From contig JAKZHN010000001.1 in NCBI GenBank assembly GCA_037179335.1, positions 1,922,001 through 1,986,000 on the forward strand: a stretch of 64,000 nucleotides of DNA, read 5' to 3'. This document shows positions 22,125-33,471 of this stretch, one piece after another; positions within the stretch are counted from its first letter, which is position 1; each line of letters opens with the position of its first letter. Below the pieces are notes generated by a model. It had not been told where the DNA came from. It ran no database searches and saw only the letters and a list, made by a program, of their open reading frames with translations. Source of the stretch: Cyclaneusma minus (lineage: Eukaryota; Ascomycota; Leotiomycetes; Marthamycetales; Marthamycetaceae). The position numbers and the translations under genes were made by a program.

Positions 22125-23556
22125 AAAATAATGCTTATTTTTAGCTATTTTTTTCTCTCCAGCGATAATTTTTTTCGGCAAAGCAAATATCCTTTTTATA
22201 TTTCCCGCCCGATTTTTTTCCTTTATTACCTTTTATTTCTTTTTTTAACTTTGTTTTGCACGCTATTCTCCTTATTTTCCTTCCGTATATTTAAAATCCG
22301 TTTTCTCGGAGTCGTTTTAGCAATGGCGTTTTCCTCGTTTCTTTTTTACACCTTTTGCTAAAAGCGTTTTTGCAAATTTATACCCACGAATATATAATTT
22401 CTTTTTTGCTTTTTTCCTTGTATAATTTTTGCGAACCTTTATAAAAATTCGGGTTAAAGCTTATCGGCGAGATTACCAAACGTGATATTATAAAGGAGCT
22501 TCCCGGTTTAAAAAGCTTTTATTAAAGCTGCTTTAATTTTTTTGGGATTAGGCTTTTCGAAATTAAAAACGGAGAAATCGAGAGTCGGCTTTAGGCTGGG
22601 GGTAAAGCCGCGGGCACGAGTGAACGTAAGAGCGGAGAAGTCGGTGGCGGCGTTAACGGTAGGCTTATTGGGTTATCCTTGGAGGCCGTCTCGAGCGATG
22701 GGATCGGCGGAAAGCTGGCAGATTGGAACCAGCGGCTTGATTTTTAAAAAAAGGTAGCGCGCTATTTCTATTTCCCTAGACGGCGGGGAGCAGCCTAAAT
22801 CGCTTAACCTTAGCCATTAAAAGCTGGAGAATTTTAAATTGCAAATAAAACAGGAGGAAATTAACCCCGGCCACCGGAAGCTAAAGGATTTTGGTTTGCT
22901 ATTTTGCCGATTAAAAAGGTGATTAATTACGTGGGGTTTGGAAAAAAAAGGTGCGTAAAGGCTTGGAAAAGGGATAAATTGGGAGATTTTAAATAATGCG
23001 ATACGCGAACGATTGAAATAAGCGTGAGGCGCAACCAGCGTATTTGACTTGCGATCGTATTCGTAGCGAATCGAGACGAAAATATTAAAAAGGCGTATTT
23101 TAAAATTAGGTAATATTAGAAGCTTTTGCTAATAATAGCAAAGCGCATTTAAAAATCAATAGCGGGTGCGTGATTTATTATAATATAGAAAAAATACCTA
23201 TTTTTAAAATATTTAAATTATCCTTAGCAAAATTAATATTATTTAAAATCCTAGGGAGAATAAGCAGCTATTTAAGCGTGAGGGAAAGCCTAAACCACGA
23301 GAGGCGGATTAATGAATGCAGCGGTAATTTACTTCGCTTTAAAATTCATTTGGGTGCTTATAATTTTGCGCTCGGCGCGTTTAATTTAATTCGCGCTTTT
23401 CGCCGTTTTTTAATTCCCCTCGTGTTTTTTGCGCTGGATTTTTTCGTGCTTTTGCTTTTACTCACGATTTTACTCGTGCCCTTGCTTTTATATTTATTTA
23501 TGCGCTTGTTTTTACGCTTGTTTTTGGTTTATTTTAAGCCGGCGTAGCGGTGGCCA
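22125..23556 (-). pseudogene. Array copy E, heavily RIPed with a GC-rich patch
   Basis: The minus strand near 22150-22210 reads IFALPKKIIAGEK, the family C-terminal motif. Near 22540-22600 it reads DFSVFNFEKPNPKK, matching the DFDLSALSFKTPNPK segment of copy B. Exon 1 remnants (MATATPA followed by a TAA, near 23556-23530) resemble the start of copy I rather than A. Bases about 22585-22740 keep normal base composition within an otherwise A/T-saturated copy. No intact frame remains. Confidence 0.6.
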
Positions 23557-24249
23557 TTTCGGTATTTCCAATCGGCGCAATATTGGATATTTCGATTTTT
23601 TTAATAGGCGCTTAAAAATCGCTTTCGGCGCGATTCGAAGCCTTTATAATAATAGCGTCCAGAATTTCGTCGAGTTTTATAATAAGCTTATTAAAGCATT
23701 TAAGCAATGCTTAAAATAATGCTAAAACCCTTATAAACTAATATAGCTATAAATAAATAAACGAAGCTTATTTATTGTTATTAATTTTTTTTAATTACGT
23801 ATTATTATAATATAGCGATAATCGTTATTAATATTTTAAATCCATTTTTAATAAAGCGGCTTATAATAATAGCTTTAAATAATGTTTAAAAAGCTATCCT
23901 TCGCCGGCTATTGCGGGCTGCAGCTTAAATCGCCTTTGCTTTTTGGTATTAAAATAATCGTTTTTAATTATTATCGAGTGAATAGCCCGCAATAATTAGT
24001 TTTTTTTCCGTGTAGCTCGTCGGGCTTTACTCGTCCTGGTAATATAATTTTTAAATATTGGACGTAATTTTACCTCGTGCTTAAAAATCGTAAATAATAG
24101 ACCGGTCGAAAAAAAAAACCACGGGTAATAGGGAAGTTCGAGTTTATTGCAAAGGTATACGCATATTTTTTTAAACCGGTATTTTGGTTAAAAAAGGCGC
24201 TATAATAGATAATTTTTGCTTAAAATTCGGCAAATATTATATCCCGATC
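23557..24249. other. A/T-rich spacer upstream of copy E
   Basis: No gene is seen. Composition and residual CG-containing words are as in the neighbouring RIPed copies. Confidence 0.4.
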
Positions 24250-24470
24250 CTTCGTAGCTTTAATAGCCTAATCGATACTCTCGCCGGCAGCAATTTGTTT
24301 TATCGCTAATAAACACGCTAACGGGAAGGCCGAATATACCAATAGCACGATTTATTTGGCACCTTTTTTTTCTTTTCCTTTTTATTTTTTTATTTTTTCG
24401 CTTTTCCGCCCTAGCCCTTTTTATACGCAAAATCTTTTTTATACGGAATATTTCCAATAATTTAAAACCG
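24250..24470 (-). pseudogene. Array copy F, 3' fragment
   Basis: Only the end of a family gene is recognisable: RKKRCQINRAIGIFGLP on the minus strand (24457-24300), equivalent to the basic helix plus GAIGIFPLP of copy D. Resemblance stops at about 24470, where a short inverted repeat and then the A/T-only block begin, so the copy is truncated or was interrupted by insertions. Confidence 0.55.
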
Positions 24471-24562
24471 CGGTTTAAGCTTTAAATTATATCGATACGG
24501 TTTAAAACCATTTATAAAGATTATAAGCCAAATTTATTTAGTTTAAACCGCGGTTTTAAAGT
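24464..24562. repeat. Inverted repeat around a CCGCGG core
   Basis: TTTAAAACCGCGGTTTAA (from about 24468) and its inverted counterpart TTTAAACCGCGGTTTTAAA (from about 24539) bracket some 50 bp. A related stretch, AATTTAAAACCGAGAATTTAAAG, recurs near 30698 on the other side of the A/T-rich block. It could be the ends of a small DNA element or a hairpin. RIP obscures the borders. Confidence 0.4.
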
Positions 24563-24775
24563 TTTATTATAATTGCTATAATTTAAATTATTAAAATTAG
24601 CAAAAACAATTTTTTTTTAAAAAATTTTCTCTTTTAATAAAATAATTATAAATTGCATTAATTTTTATTAAATTAAAGAAAATTCCTTTAAAATAAAATC
24701 TTTAAAAATAAAAATAGTTTATTAAATATTTAAATTTATACGGTTTTTTGATTTTTTAAAAATTATTTATTTTAA

Positions 24776-24950
24776 TATTATAATATTAATTTAGCCTTAG
24801 CCTCAAGCATTTATACGTGACCTCACGTGCCTTTAGCGCTATAAAGCTTGGCGGCAGCCTTTATAGCTGCGCGCTAGCGCTAGAAAGCCTTTTTTCAATT
24901 TATAATATAAATTTATTTTAATTTCTATTTGCAATTTTTACCGCGCTATA
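24776..24950. repeat. Left LTR-like direct repeat
   Basis: Shares ordered blocks with 30259-30438: TATAATATTAATTTAGCCTTAG, ATAAAGC.TGG.GGCAGCCTTTATA, and TTTGCAATTTTT.CCGCGC near the end. This copy keeps more C/G (for example CGTGACCTCACGTGCC where the right copy reads only A and T with one C), so the two were mutated independently. Confidence 0.65.
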
Positions 24951-26174
24951 ATAATTTATAAGCTTTTTTTATTAAGTAATTTAAAAATTATATTTTTTAA
25001 ATATTTTTAATTTTTGCAAATTTAAATACAATTTTTTATTTTGCAATAATAGCGTATTATATAGCCTTAATTACAATATTTAATTTTAGTATTTTTAATT
25101 TTACCAGCATTATTTATATAAATTTAGTTTTGCCAAGCTTTATTTTATTTTTGCATTTAATTTAAAATTCTAAAATTTTAATTATTATTAATATTATAAG
25201 CTTTGCTATAAATTATATAATAATAATTGCTGCTATTTTTTTAAAAAAGATTTTTTTACCTTATTTAAATTATTAAATAAATTGATAAAATAGCTTTGCC
25301 AATTATTAAATTAATTTAAACATTTGCTAAAAAATATATTATTATCTATATTGCAAATAAAATTGCGCAATTTTAATATATTTTTATTATGTTTAATATT
25401 TTTTTATAGCAAGCTAATAGCAAAATTAATAATAAATTTTTTAAATTAAATTAATAAAATATAAATATTATAGTTTTTTAATTTTTCTTTAAATTAAGCC
25501 AATTCTATTAAAGCTAAATTGCAATTTATTAATATTAAATTGCAAATTAAGAAAAGTAAATTAAAAAAATAATAAATATTTAAAAACTAAATTAAAAAAA
25601 ATATCTATTACAATATCTATTATTTATATTTATTTTTTTATTTTATTTTTTTATTAAAAAATTAAAAACCCCAATTTTTTTTTAAAAACCTAAAACCTAG
25701 TTATTTAAGCGTTAAAAAACATTTTTAAATTAGGTCTTTAAAATTTAATATATTATAGCTATTAATAAAAATATTTTTAGCTTAAAATATAAAACAATTT
25801 AATATATTATTAATTAGCTAAAAGAATAGCCTTAAAAAACCTTAAATATATTTTTTAATATATTAAAAAAAGCTTTATTATTTTAAATAAAATTAAAAAG
25901 GCTTAATAATATTTTTATATTTTAAAGCAAAATAATATAAGTTTTATAGCTTTTTAATTTAAATATAGCTATATAATAAATTAGGTTAAATTTATTTTAA
26001 AGCTAAAAATAAATAAATTTTGCATTAGAGTTTTAAATATTTTAGCTAGTAAAATTAAGTTTTTATATAAAATATTTAATTTTATAGCCTATAATAAATA
26101 AATAAAATATTTTTAAATTATTAGCAAATATATAAAAAAATATAAAAAAACGCTAATTTAATATTAAAGCCGTT

Positions 26175-26283
26175 GTTTAAATTTAGTTTAAATTTAGTTT
26201 ACATTTAGTTTACATTTAGTTTACATTTAGTTTACATTTTAGTTTACATTTTAGTTTACATTTTAGTTTACATTTTAGTTTAT
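26175..26283. repeat. A/T-rich minisatellite, 11-12 bp units
   Basis: About nine tandem units of TTTAGTTTACA, drifting to a 12-bp form TTTTAGTTTACA in the second half. It retains one C per unit inside a block otherwise stripped of C. It may have expanded after RIP. Confidence 0.8.
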
Positions 26284-29200
26284 ACTTTTTTAAAATATAT
26301 TATTATAAAATATAAAACAAAACCTAATATTAGAAATAATTAAAAAAGCTATAATAATAATTTAAAAACTATAATAATAAATTTAAAAACCGTGGTAATA
26401 AATTTAAAAGCCGCAATAATGGTTTTAAAAGCTATAATAATAAATACCAAAATAATTAGGGCCGTAATAATAGCTAAAAGAAATATAAAAATGATAGCCG
26501 TCAAAAATATTAAAACCGCTTTTATATTATAAATTAAAAAACTTATTATTAAAACGAAAATTTAATCCAATTCTTTTTTACCGCTAAATATAATAATTAA
26601 AAACCGGAAAATAAATTGTTTTAGCCTAAATTGCAATTAAAAAAATTTATAAAATTAATTATAGATTAATATAATATTTTTATAGCTTTAATATTTAAAA
26701 AATAATATATTATTAAGGCTATAATTTAACTGAAATTCCTAATTAATACTAATTAATTTTCTTTTAAAATATATAAATGTTTTTATAATTATTTTAATTA
26801 ATAATAAATATTTTAAAACCGGCTTTATTAACCGGAATTTTATTAAAAAATATTATTTGCTTTTATTTTAATTTTCTAAATTAAAATAGCTAATATTAGC
26901 TAATAATAAGCTGGCGCAATTAATTATAAAAATTTTAATTATAAAAATTGCTATTAATAATTATATTAAAAAATAATTTTTTTGTAATTTTTTTAATTGT
27001 TTTTTAAATTTTTATAATTAAAATATTATAATATTAATATTAATTAAATAAATAAAAAATATTAAAAAATTAAATATTGCGTTAAAATATGCTTTTTTAT
27101 AAATACTAGCTAATATTTTTTTTAAAAAAAAAATATTTTAAAAAACCCCAATATTATTTTAAATTAGCTAAAAAATAAGCTAATTTTTATAGCGCTATTT
27201 TCTATATTTTTAAGCTAATGTTTTTTATATTATATATTTTACCAATTATAAAAAAATATAAAAAAATTAACCAGATTTTTATTTTAAAACGGGATTTTTA
27301 TATTATAAAAAAATAACAATAAAAAAAACCCCCGTATAATATATAATAGCCTTTTAAAGCTTTTTTATTTTATTAAAAAAATAGCTAATACATTTTGTAT
27401 TATTATTAAAAAAATAAAAAAAGCAGTATTTTTGTTATTAAATATATTTAGTTTTGCTTTTTAATTAATATTAAATAATTATTAAGTTAAGCCAAATATA
27501 AATAATATTAAAATAAATATTGCAATTAATTTTATGATGTTTGCCTATTAAGAAGAAATCTTAGATATATAAATTATTTTAAAAAAATTAAATAATATTT
27601 TAAAATTAAAAAAACCATATATATATAAAATAGAATTGTTAAAATTATTAAATGTTATATAATTTGTTTTACCGGCTAAATATATTTAAATAAATTACGT
27701 TTTTTATTTCTACTAATATATAATAATTTCCTAGCTTTTTATTATTTTTTTTAAAAAAAGTATAAATAATAAAAGAATTTAAAATAAGCTTTTTAAATGG
27801 GTTTAAAATATATTAAATGCTTTTTGTTTAAAAAAAAGCCAATAAATTGCCTTTTAAATAATTTTGGAATTATAAAATTAAATTATTATTTAAAATAAAA
27901 TTACCTTACTATAATTTTGTTTTTATTTGGAAAATTAAAATATATTAAAAAATAGCTTAATAAGCAGTTTTTTTATAAATATATTTAAAAATTAAAATTA
28001 GAATATATTATATTATTAATATTAGCTATTAAATTAAAAAAAAATTAAAATTATAAAAGCTTAAATAATATTATTATTAAAAATTGCTATTCTTTGCTTT
28101 TAATTAAACAAGTTCTAAATATTATATATAAAGCCAAAATTTATACCAAATTTAATATTATTGCTGCATTTAATAAATTAAAAATAGCGGAAAAAAATAA
28201 ATAAAAAATAATATTTGTTATTTATTTTGGCCTTTTTAAATTATTAATTATGCCTTTTAATTTTTATAATGCTTTGGCTTTTTTTTAATATTATATCAAT
28301 AATATTTTATTTAATTTGCTAAATAAAATATACATAGCCTATTTAAATAATTAAAAAAACATAAAAAATATATCCGGAAAATAATTTGCTATTTAAAAAA
28401 TATAGGCTTTTAAATTAATATTTTTAAATATAAATTTAAAATTGTTTGCATTAAATATTTAGGCTTTTATATTATATTAAATAATATAAAAATAAATCTA
28501 AATAAGGTTTTTATAATTTTAATTTAAAAAGCATTTATTTATGATTAAAAATTTATAAAATTTATAAAATGTACCAATTTTTATTAAAAAAAAATCTTTT
28601 TTAAAATAGCGAAATTATTAAATAATTTAATAAAAAATAAACCAAATATGAATATTTTTTAATATATTTAATTTGGTAATTTAAATTATTTATAAATATT
28701 ATTTAATAGCTTTAGCTAAATATTTTTAAAAAAATATTAGCCAATATTAGCCAATATTATTAATGGCTAAAAATATTAAAAAATATAGCCAAATATATTA
28801 AAAACAATAAACTTTATAATAAAATTAAAGCATTTAAATTATTATTTCCAAAATATTTGCAATTTTTATTAATATTATTTAAAGCCCAATTAAATATATT
28901 TATAAATTATATTACCCTTTTATTTAAATATAAAAAATATAGCTAAATATATTAATATATAATAATAATGATTTGCAGGCTAATTAAAAAAAATATATAT
29001 ATAAAAAACTTAAAAGCTAAAAAATTGGCAAAAGCCTTTTTTTAGCAAATTTATTATATTTATAATATTTTTAATATTTTTAATAATATTATTTTGAATA
29101 AAAACCTTTAATTTATTTTTTAATTTTAAAAATATTTATTTAAATAATTTAAAATCGGCCTAAAACCATTATTTTGATTTTATCCGAAAATTAATAATTA

Positions 29201-30258
29201 AATAAAAAGGCTAAATATATATTTAAAATAATATTTTTAAAGCTTTATATTATTTATATAAAATAATTAAATAAATTGGCTATTTTTGGCAAAATTTGCT
29301 TTAAATAACCAAAATTTTAAAATTACAAAAACTATATTATTTTTTATAAATTATAGATATTATTTTTAAATAAAAATAATTTTTTTAGCCTTGCCCTTTA
29401 AACATATTAGCTATTTAAAAATATTATTTTTATAAAGCAAATATAATAATAAATTGTATAAAACAAATTATATTTAATTAAAAGCTTTAATTTAGTAATT
29501 TATTAATAAATATAAAACAAATGCAAATTAATATTATTTAAAAGCTTTAATATTTAAAAAAAGCCAATTAGTATATATTAATATTAAAAATAAAAAATAA
29601 AAATAAAAATAATCGGGCCCTAGCTAATAAATAAAATTTATTAAAAGATATATAGCTTAAAATTTTTAAAAAGTATAAAATTTTTCCTAATATTTTATAT
29701 ATATTTTTTAAGCTAAAGCCAGAATTAAAAAGCCTATTTGGCTAAAATAAAATTAATAAAGCGGAAAAAGATTATTAAAAGCCAAATATTAAAAAAAAAA
29801 TCAACGGCGTTTTAAATATTCATAATTAAAATTTAAAACCAAATTAAAAATTTATATATTAAATTAAATAAAAGAATTAGTAGCCAAATTAATAGCTAAA
29901 AGCGGATTTATATAAATATAAAAAATATTTATAAAAATAATATTAATAGCATTTAAATAAGCCTAGCCTATTAGAATTCCTAATTAAATAAGCTTTATAA
30001 TATAGCAAAATTATAATATAGCTAATTGCTATAATATAGCCTATTAATATAATATGGTTTATTGGTATAATATAAGCTTTTTAAAAAAAGTTATAAAACA
30101 AATTCTAATATTTGGAGCTATAATAAAAGGAAAAAAACTTATATGGTTTTTATAAATAAAAATACAAATATTTTATAATTAAAAAATTATAAATATCTAA
30201 AAATGAAAAATATTTTTTAGCGCTATTTAAAATGAATAGCAATTTAAATTAAAAATAT

Positions 30259-30438
30259 TATTATAATATTAATTTAGCCTTAGTTTTAAATACCTATATA
30301 TAATTTTATATATTTTTAATATTATAAAGCCTGGTAGCAGCCTTTATAATTATACGCCAACGCTAAAAAGCTTTTTTCTCTAGCTTATAATACAAATTCA
30401 CTTTAATTTTTATTTGCAATTTTTGCCGCGCCGTGATA
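30259..30438. repeat. Right LTR-like direct repeat
   Basis: Partner of 24776-24950, offset about 5483 bp, same orientation. It is more A/T-rich than the left copy over its first third. Confidence 0.65.
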
Positions 30439-30834
30439 TTTAAATTCTAGCAATTAAATTAAAATATTTTAATTTGGCTTTTTTAATTTTTAAAATTAAA
30501 AATTAAAAATGCTTATAATTTAAATAATAATATAAAAAAATATATGCATTTATAATTAAAATAATGATAAATATTATTACGCTAATTATTTAAAAAAAAT
30601 GAAATTATTATTAATTGAATAATTTTATATAACGGTCCGTGCTTACTAAGCTTTAATAAGCTATAGCTAAATAATTTAAATTACGATTTCACCGTTTTAT
30701 TATAATTTAAAACCGAGAATTTAAAGCTTAAATTATATATTTTTAATTTAAAATATTTTTTTAAAAAAGCAAACCGTATTAATACGGTCCAAAAAAAAAT
30801 CGGTCCGGCGGATTATCGGAAATATTATTTATAC
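30439..30834. other. A/T-rich spacer with a short palindrome
   Basis: No gene. It contains ACGGTCCGTGC at 30633 and a perfect palindrome CCGTATTAATACGG at 30774-30787 followed by TCC, possibly ends of another small element, plus the 24464-like stretch at 30698. Confidence 0.35.
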
Positions 30835-31732
30835 GTTTTGTTTTTCTTAATCTCGATTTTAAAAAGCTTGAATATATTCGATCCTATCCAATCTTCTTTT
30901 AATTTTTTTTTAATTCCTTAAAGCTTTTTATAGCCAAATTATTAGCAATATAATTAAACGCAATATTGATAGGAATTATAACGGTTTTAAATACGCGTTT
31001 AACGGCGCAATTAACTCGGGTTCGGGATAGGGCAAATATCGAAAAAAAGGAGAAATCGAGTTTTGATTTTATATTTGCGTAAGGCGAGATAATATAGGCG
31101 CTGGATATATTGCTCGAAATTGCGCTAAATTAATTTAGGATATTATTTGGAACCAGAGTAAAGGTGGGAACCGAAGGCTCGAACAGGTCGCCTAAAATAT
31201 TGGTAGGTAAAAACAATTGGGATAAAAGCGAGATTTTTAAGCTAATATTAATATTAGGCGCAGCGATAATTAAGGCGGCAATGGGGTTTAGGCCGCTATC
31301 GAGGATAAAGGCGGTAGGCTATTTAGGCGGTGGGCCGCTTGTCGAAAATTTCGAGCTATCGGGGCGCCTAGAAAAAGTTAGCAAATTGTTTAAAGGCTAG
31401 GGATAGGGAGCAAAAAGTGCTAAGCGGTTGGGTGGAGAAAAGAATTTACGATATTTTGCCGGCGTTTTGGACCTTTGTGCGGCGATTAGGCTTGCTAGCC
31501 TTTTTATTCTTCTCGATCTTAGCTTTATATACGCCTTTTTTGCCGTCGGTGCCTTTTATAGCCTTGGATTAGGGTTTTTTCGTGCCGTACTGGCCTTTGC
31601 TGCGATTTGCGCTTTTGCCGTCGCGCTTTTATTGCTGTTTAAAAGCTAGTAATTCGGCAAAGGCTATATTAAAGGCGTCGCCGGATTCCTGGGTTTGAAC
31701 CTGCGCAATTATCTTATAAAATAGTCCGTAAA
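30835..31732 (-). pseudogene. Array copy G, RIPed close relative of copy A
   Basis: Both strands of damage are readable against copy A. The intron region (CGTAAATTC donor area near 31450, TTTGCTAACTTTTTCTAG acceptor) and the segment ACAAGCGGCCCACC match ACAAGCGGCTCACC of A. Exon 1 still reads TQESGDAFNIAFAELLA near 31690-31640, matching QETGRAALDVAFDELLA. The C-terminal motif is reduced to NIFKLFK near 30865-30845. In-frame stops are many. It is a pseudogene, and its pairing with A across the array suggests duplicates were generated as blocks. Confidence 0.65.
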
Positions 31733-31863
31733 GGTTTAAAGGCATTATTATAGGATATAATCCTTTCGTTAATAACGAGCAATCGAATAATTTATTCGTC
31801 GAAAGGAAGTGGTTATTATAGGAAAGGAAACGCAGCGGTTAGGAAAAGGTATAGGTGTGTGCT

Positions 31864-31912
31864 TCGCTTAAGCCGCTCGCTTAAGCCGCTCGCTTAAGCC
31901 GCTCGCTTGCTT
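31864..31912. repeat. 13-bp triplication CCGCTCGCTTAAG
   Basis: Three perfect tandem units within the upstream block of copy G. The equivalent place in copies A and B has a single AGAGCGGCTCGCC-like or ACAGCGGCTGG-like unit, so the triplication is specific to this copy. Confidence 0.8.
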
Positions 31913-32065
31913 ATTAGCGCGGATTTTAAAGGTTCGCTATTAAATTAGCGATCACTTAAAAGTCGTAAGCCCGGAATATAAATAATATAGAAATATATAA
32001 TATGGAAATAGCTTTAATTTTAAAATATACGGAGCTAATTATATTGGGAAACTAAGCTTAAAAAT

Positions 32066-32118
32066 GCGGACGAAAATTGGGGAGGCTGGGAGGAAGGGGC
32101 TTTTATAAGGTATAAGGA
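32066..32118 (+). repeat. Mutated copy of the TPR-gene 3' end
   Basis: Matches 14075-14125, the last codons and stop of the TPR gene, through the shared core GGGAGGAAGGGGCTTTT. Most differences are G to A (for example GTGAGGTGTGAG in the gene, ATAAGGTATAAG here), with one G to C and a local swap at the left edge. Confidence 0.75.
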
Positions 32119-32667
32119 AAGGAGCTATGGATAATGCGAATGGAGATCGCGGTATAATTATTCACGTAGTTATTACCGATATAATATCCCTTTCTCCCCG
32201 TGATTTGACTAATAACCCTCCCGTCGGTTTTTAAAATAAGCTTATTTATTCACACATTAATAACTATCTTATTAATAAAGTCCGAATTTATTTTCTTTTG
32301 GTTATTTATTAAATACGATTCGCAAGGGTAAGGGGCTTATACTCTCTTATATATTATTAGAATTGGAGGTGGTTAACACGAGTTTTGTTTGAATAACGAA
32401 TCCATCTTTAGGAAAAGGGGCTCCCGATAACCCAGATTAAGAGCTATTTATGCGCCAAAGGGCTGAGTAGCAATCCTTCTTCGGCAATCTCGGGGTCCGG
32501 CTTGCACCACTCTCGCTCAGCATCAGACTTATCGTTGTCGATTTTCTCCGAGTGAGTTATCCGCTCTATCTCCCATTCGGCTTATTAAAGCTTTGCCCTG
32601 CTTGGTAATTTAGGCCTTTGGGTGGTGTAAAAGAAGGCCTTGCGTCGGGTATGCTTAAAGACGCCGC

Positions 32668-33047
32668 TTAAAAATCGGCAACGGCTATTTTGGAGACCTC
32701 AGCTTCGGTAGTAGGGCCTATAATCTTGTCAGTAGCGGCGGACTTGCCGATAGGCTTCTTCTTTAACTTGAACATGCCTACAGCTTCAATCATGCCCCCC
32801 CTTTCCTTCCTTATTTTCCTAAGCTTTTTTTCCATGCTTTTCTCCACCCCAGCCTTATTTATTCTCAATATTCGCTCGTTTGCGCCTTCCTTTTCCTTTT
32901 TTGAAATTTCGATCATAAAGCGCATGCGCACACCCGATCCGACCCAATTCTGTCCCTTTTCGCGTATCTTGTTGTGATGGTCGGCTGGTCGAGCGCTCCC
33001 ACGCCATTGTTCGAGGGGGACATGGTGTCGTTTGCTTTGGTAGGCAT
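32668..33047 (-). pseudogene. Array copy H, internal deletion
   Basis: The 3' part (32931-32668) reads as family C terminus: IEISKKEKEGANERILRI, a basic helix, and AVGMFKLKKKPIGKSAATDK, closest to copy A. Upstream it joins abruptly to a start-like segment, MPTKANDTMSPSNNGVG (ATG at 33047), in a different frame. The region between (LSxYL motif, NMxLxxLA segment, intron) is missing. It is best read as an internally deleted or chimeric copy. Composition here is near normal, so RIP alone does not explain it. Confidence 0.6.
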
Positions 33048-33471
33048 GTTCGAGATTGGACAGCTAGGCCAATAGTTGGAGACAAGAGAGATGTTGTAAG
33101 TACAGTGTTGCGCGCAGTATTGTGGTCGCGGCTGTTATCAGAAAGTCGACGTGCAAGGTCGGAAGGGGAACGTCTGCGCAATGGGCGCGAGGCTGACAGG
33201 GGCTTCTGCTTTTCTGCTGCTCGGTGTGTTTTTGGCCACGAAGAATGCATAGTTTTCGGTAACGAGGTTATTTTTGACAACTCCCGGTGTTTGCAATAAC
33301 AGGTTGTAGGAATATTCTTGACGACTATTTTCTCGACAGAAATCCGGAGAATATTTTGGGTTGCGGTCAGAAACCAAGGGGCGTTATTAAAGGTCTAACT
33401 TTGAATACACCCGTTTTCCACGCATGATTCTCCGACTCAACGAGTCGTATTAGAAATAGAAACTAAGCTCT
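33048..33471. other. Spacer between copies H and I
   Basis: Holds the upstream DNA of copy H (a TTGTCTCCAACTAT stretch resembles one upstream of copy I) and downstream DNA of copy I. No gene is supported. Confidence 0.4.

Larger units (their letters stand above)
24776..30438. mobile_element. RIP-saturated LTR-retroelement relic (inferred)
   Basis: A 5.66-kb block almost free of G and C, with no frame longer than chance and no readable domain. It is bounded by direct repeats of about 175 bp (24776-24950 and 30259-30438), which fits LTRs. Homopolymer A/T runs and the near absence of CA/TG fit complete RIP. Strand, superfamily and target duplications cannot be read. Alternatively it is a duplicated A/T-rich island without retroelement origin. 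It sits between array copies F and G. Confidence 0.55.
31733..32667. other. Upstream region of copy G with repeats
   Basis: Contains the duplicated upstream block seen before copies A and B (GGTGTGTGCTTCGCT near 31852), a triplicated 13-mer at 31868-31908, and the TPR-gene fragment at 32066-32118. No gene is seen. Base composition returns toward normal from about 32400. Confidence 0.5.

Noticed and set aside
22131..22361. Hydrophobic 76-codon plus-strand frame
   Set aside because: Antisense of the Lys-rich C-terminal part of copy E, same artefact as above.
24600..30800. Possible centromere or mitochondrial DNA insertion
   Set aside because: The A/T-rich block is only about 6 kb, is bounded by direct repeats, and lies within a RIPed gene array; no mitochondrial genes are readable. 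A RIPed element is simpler.
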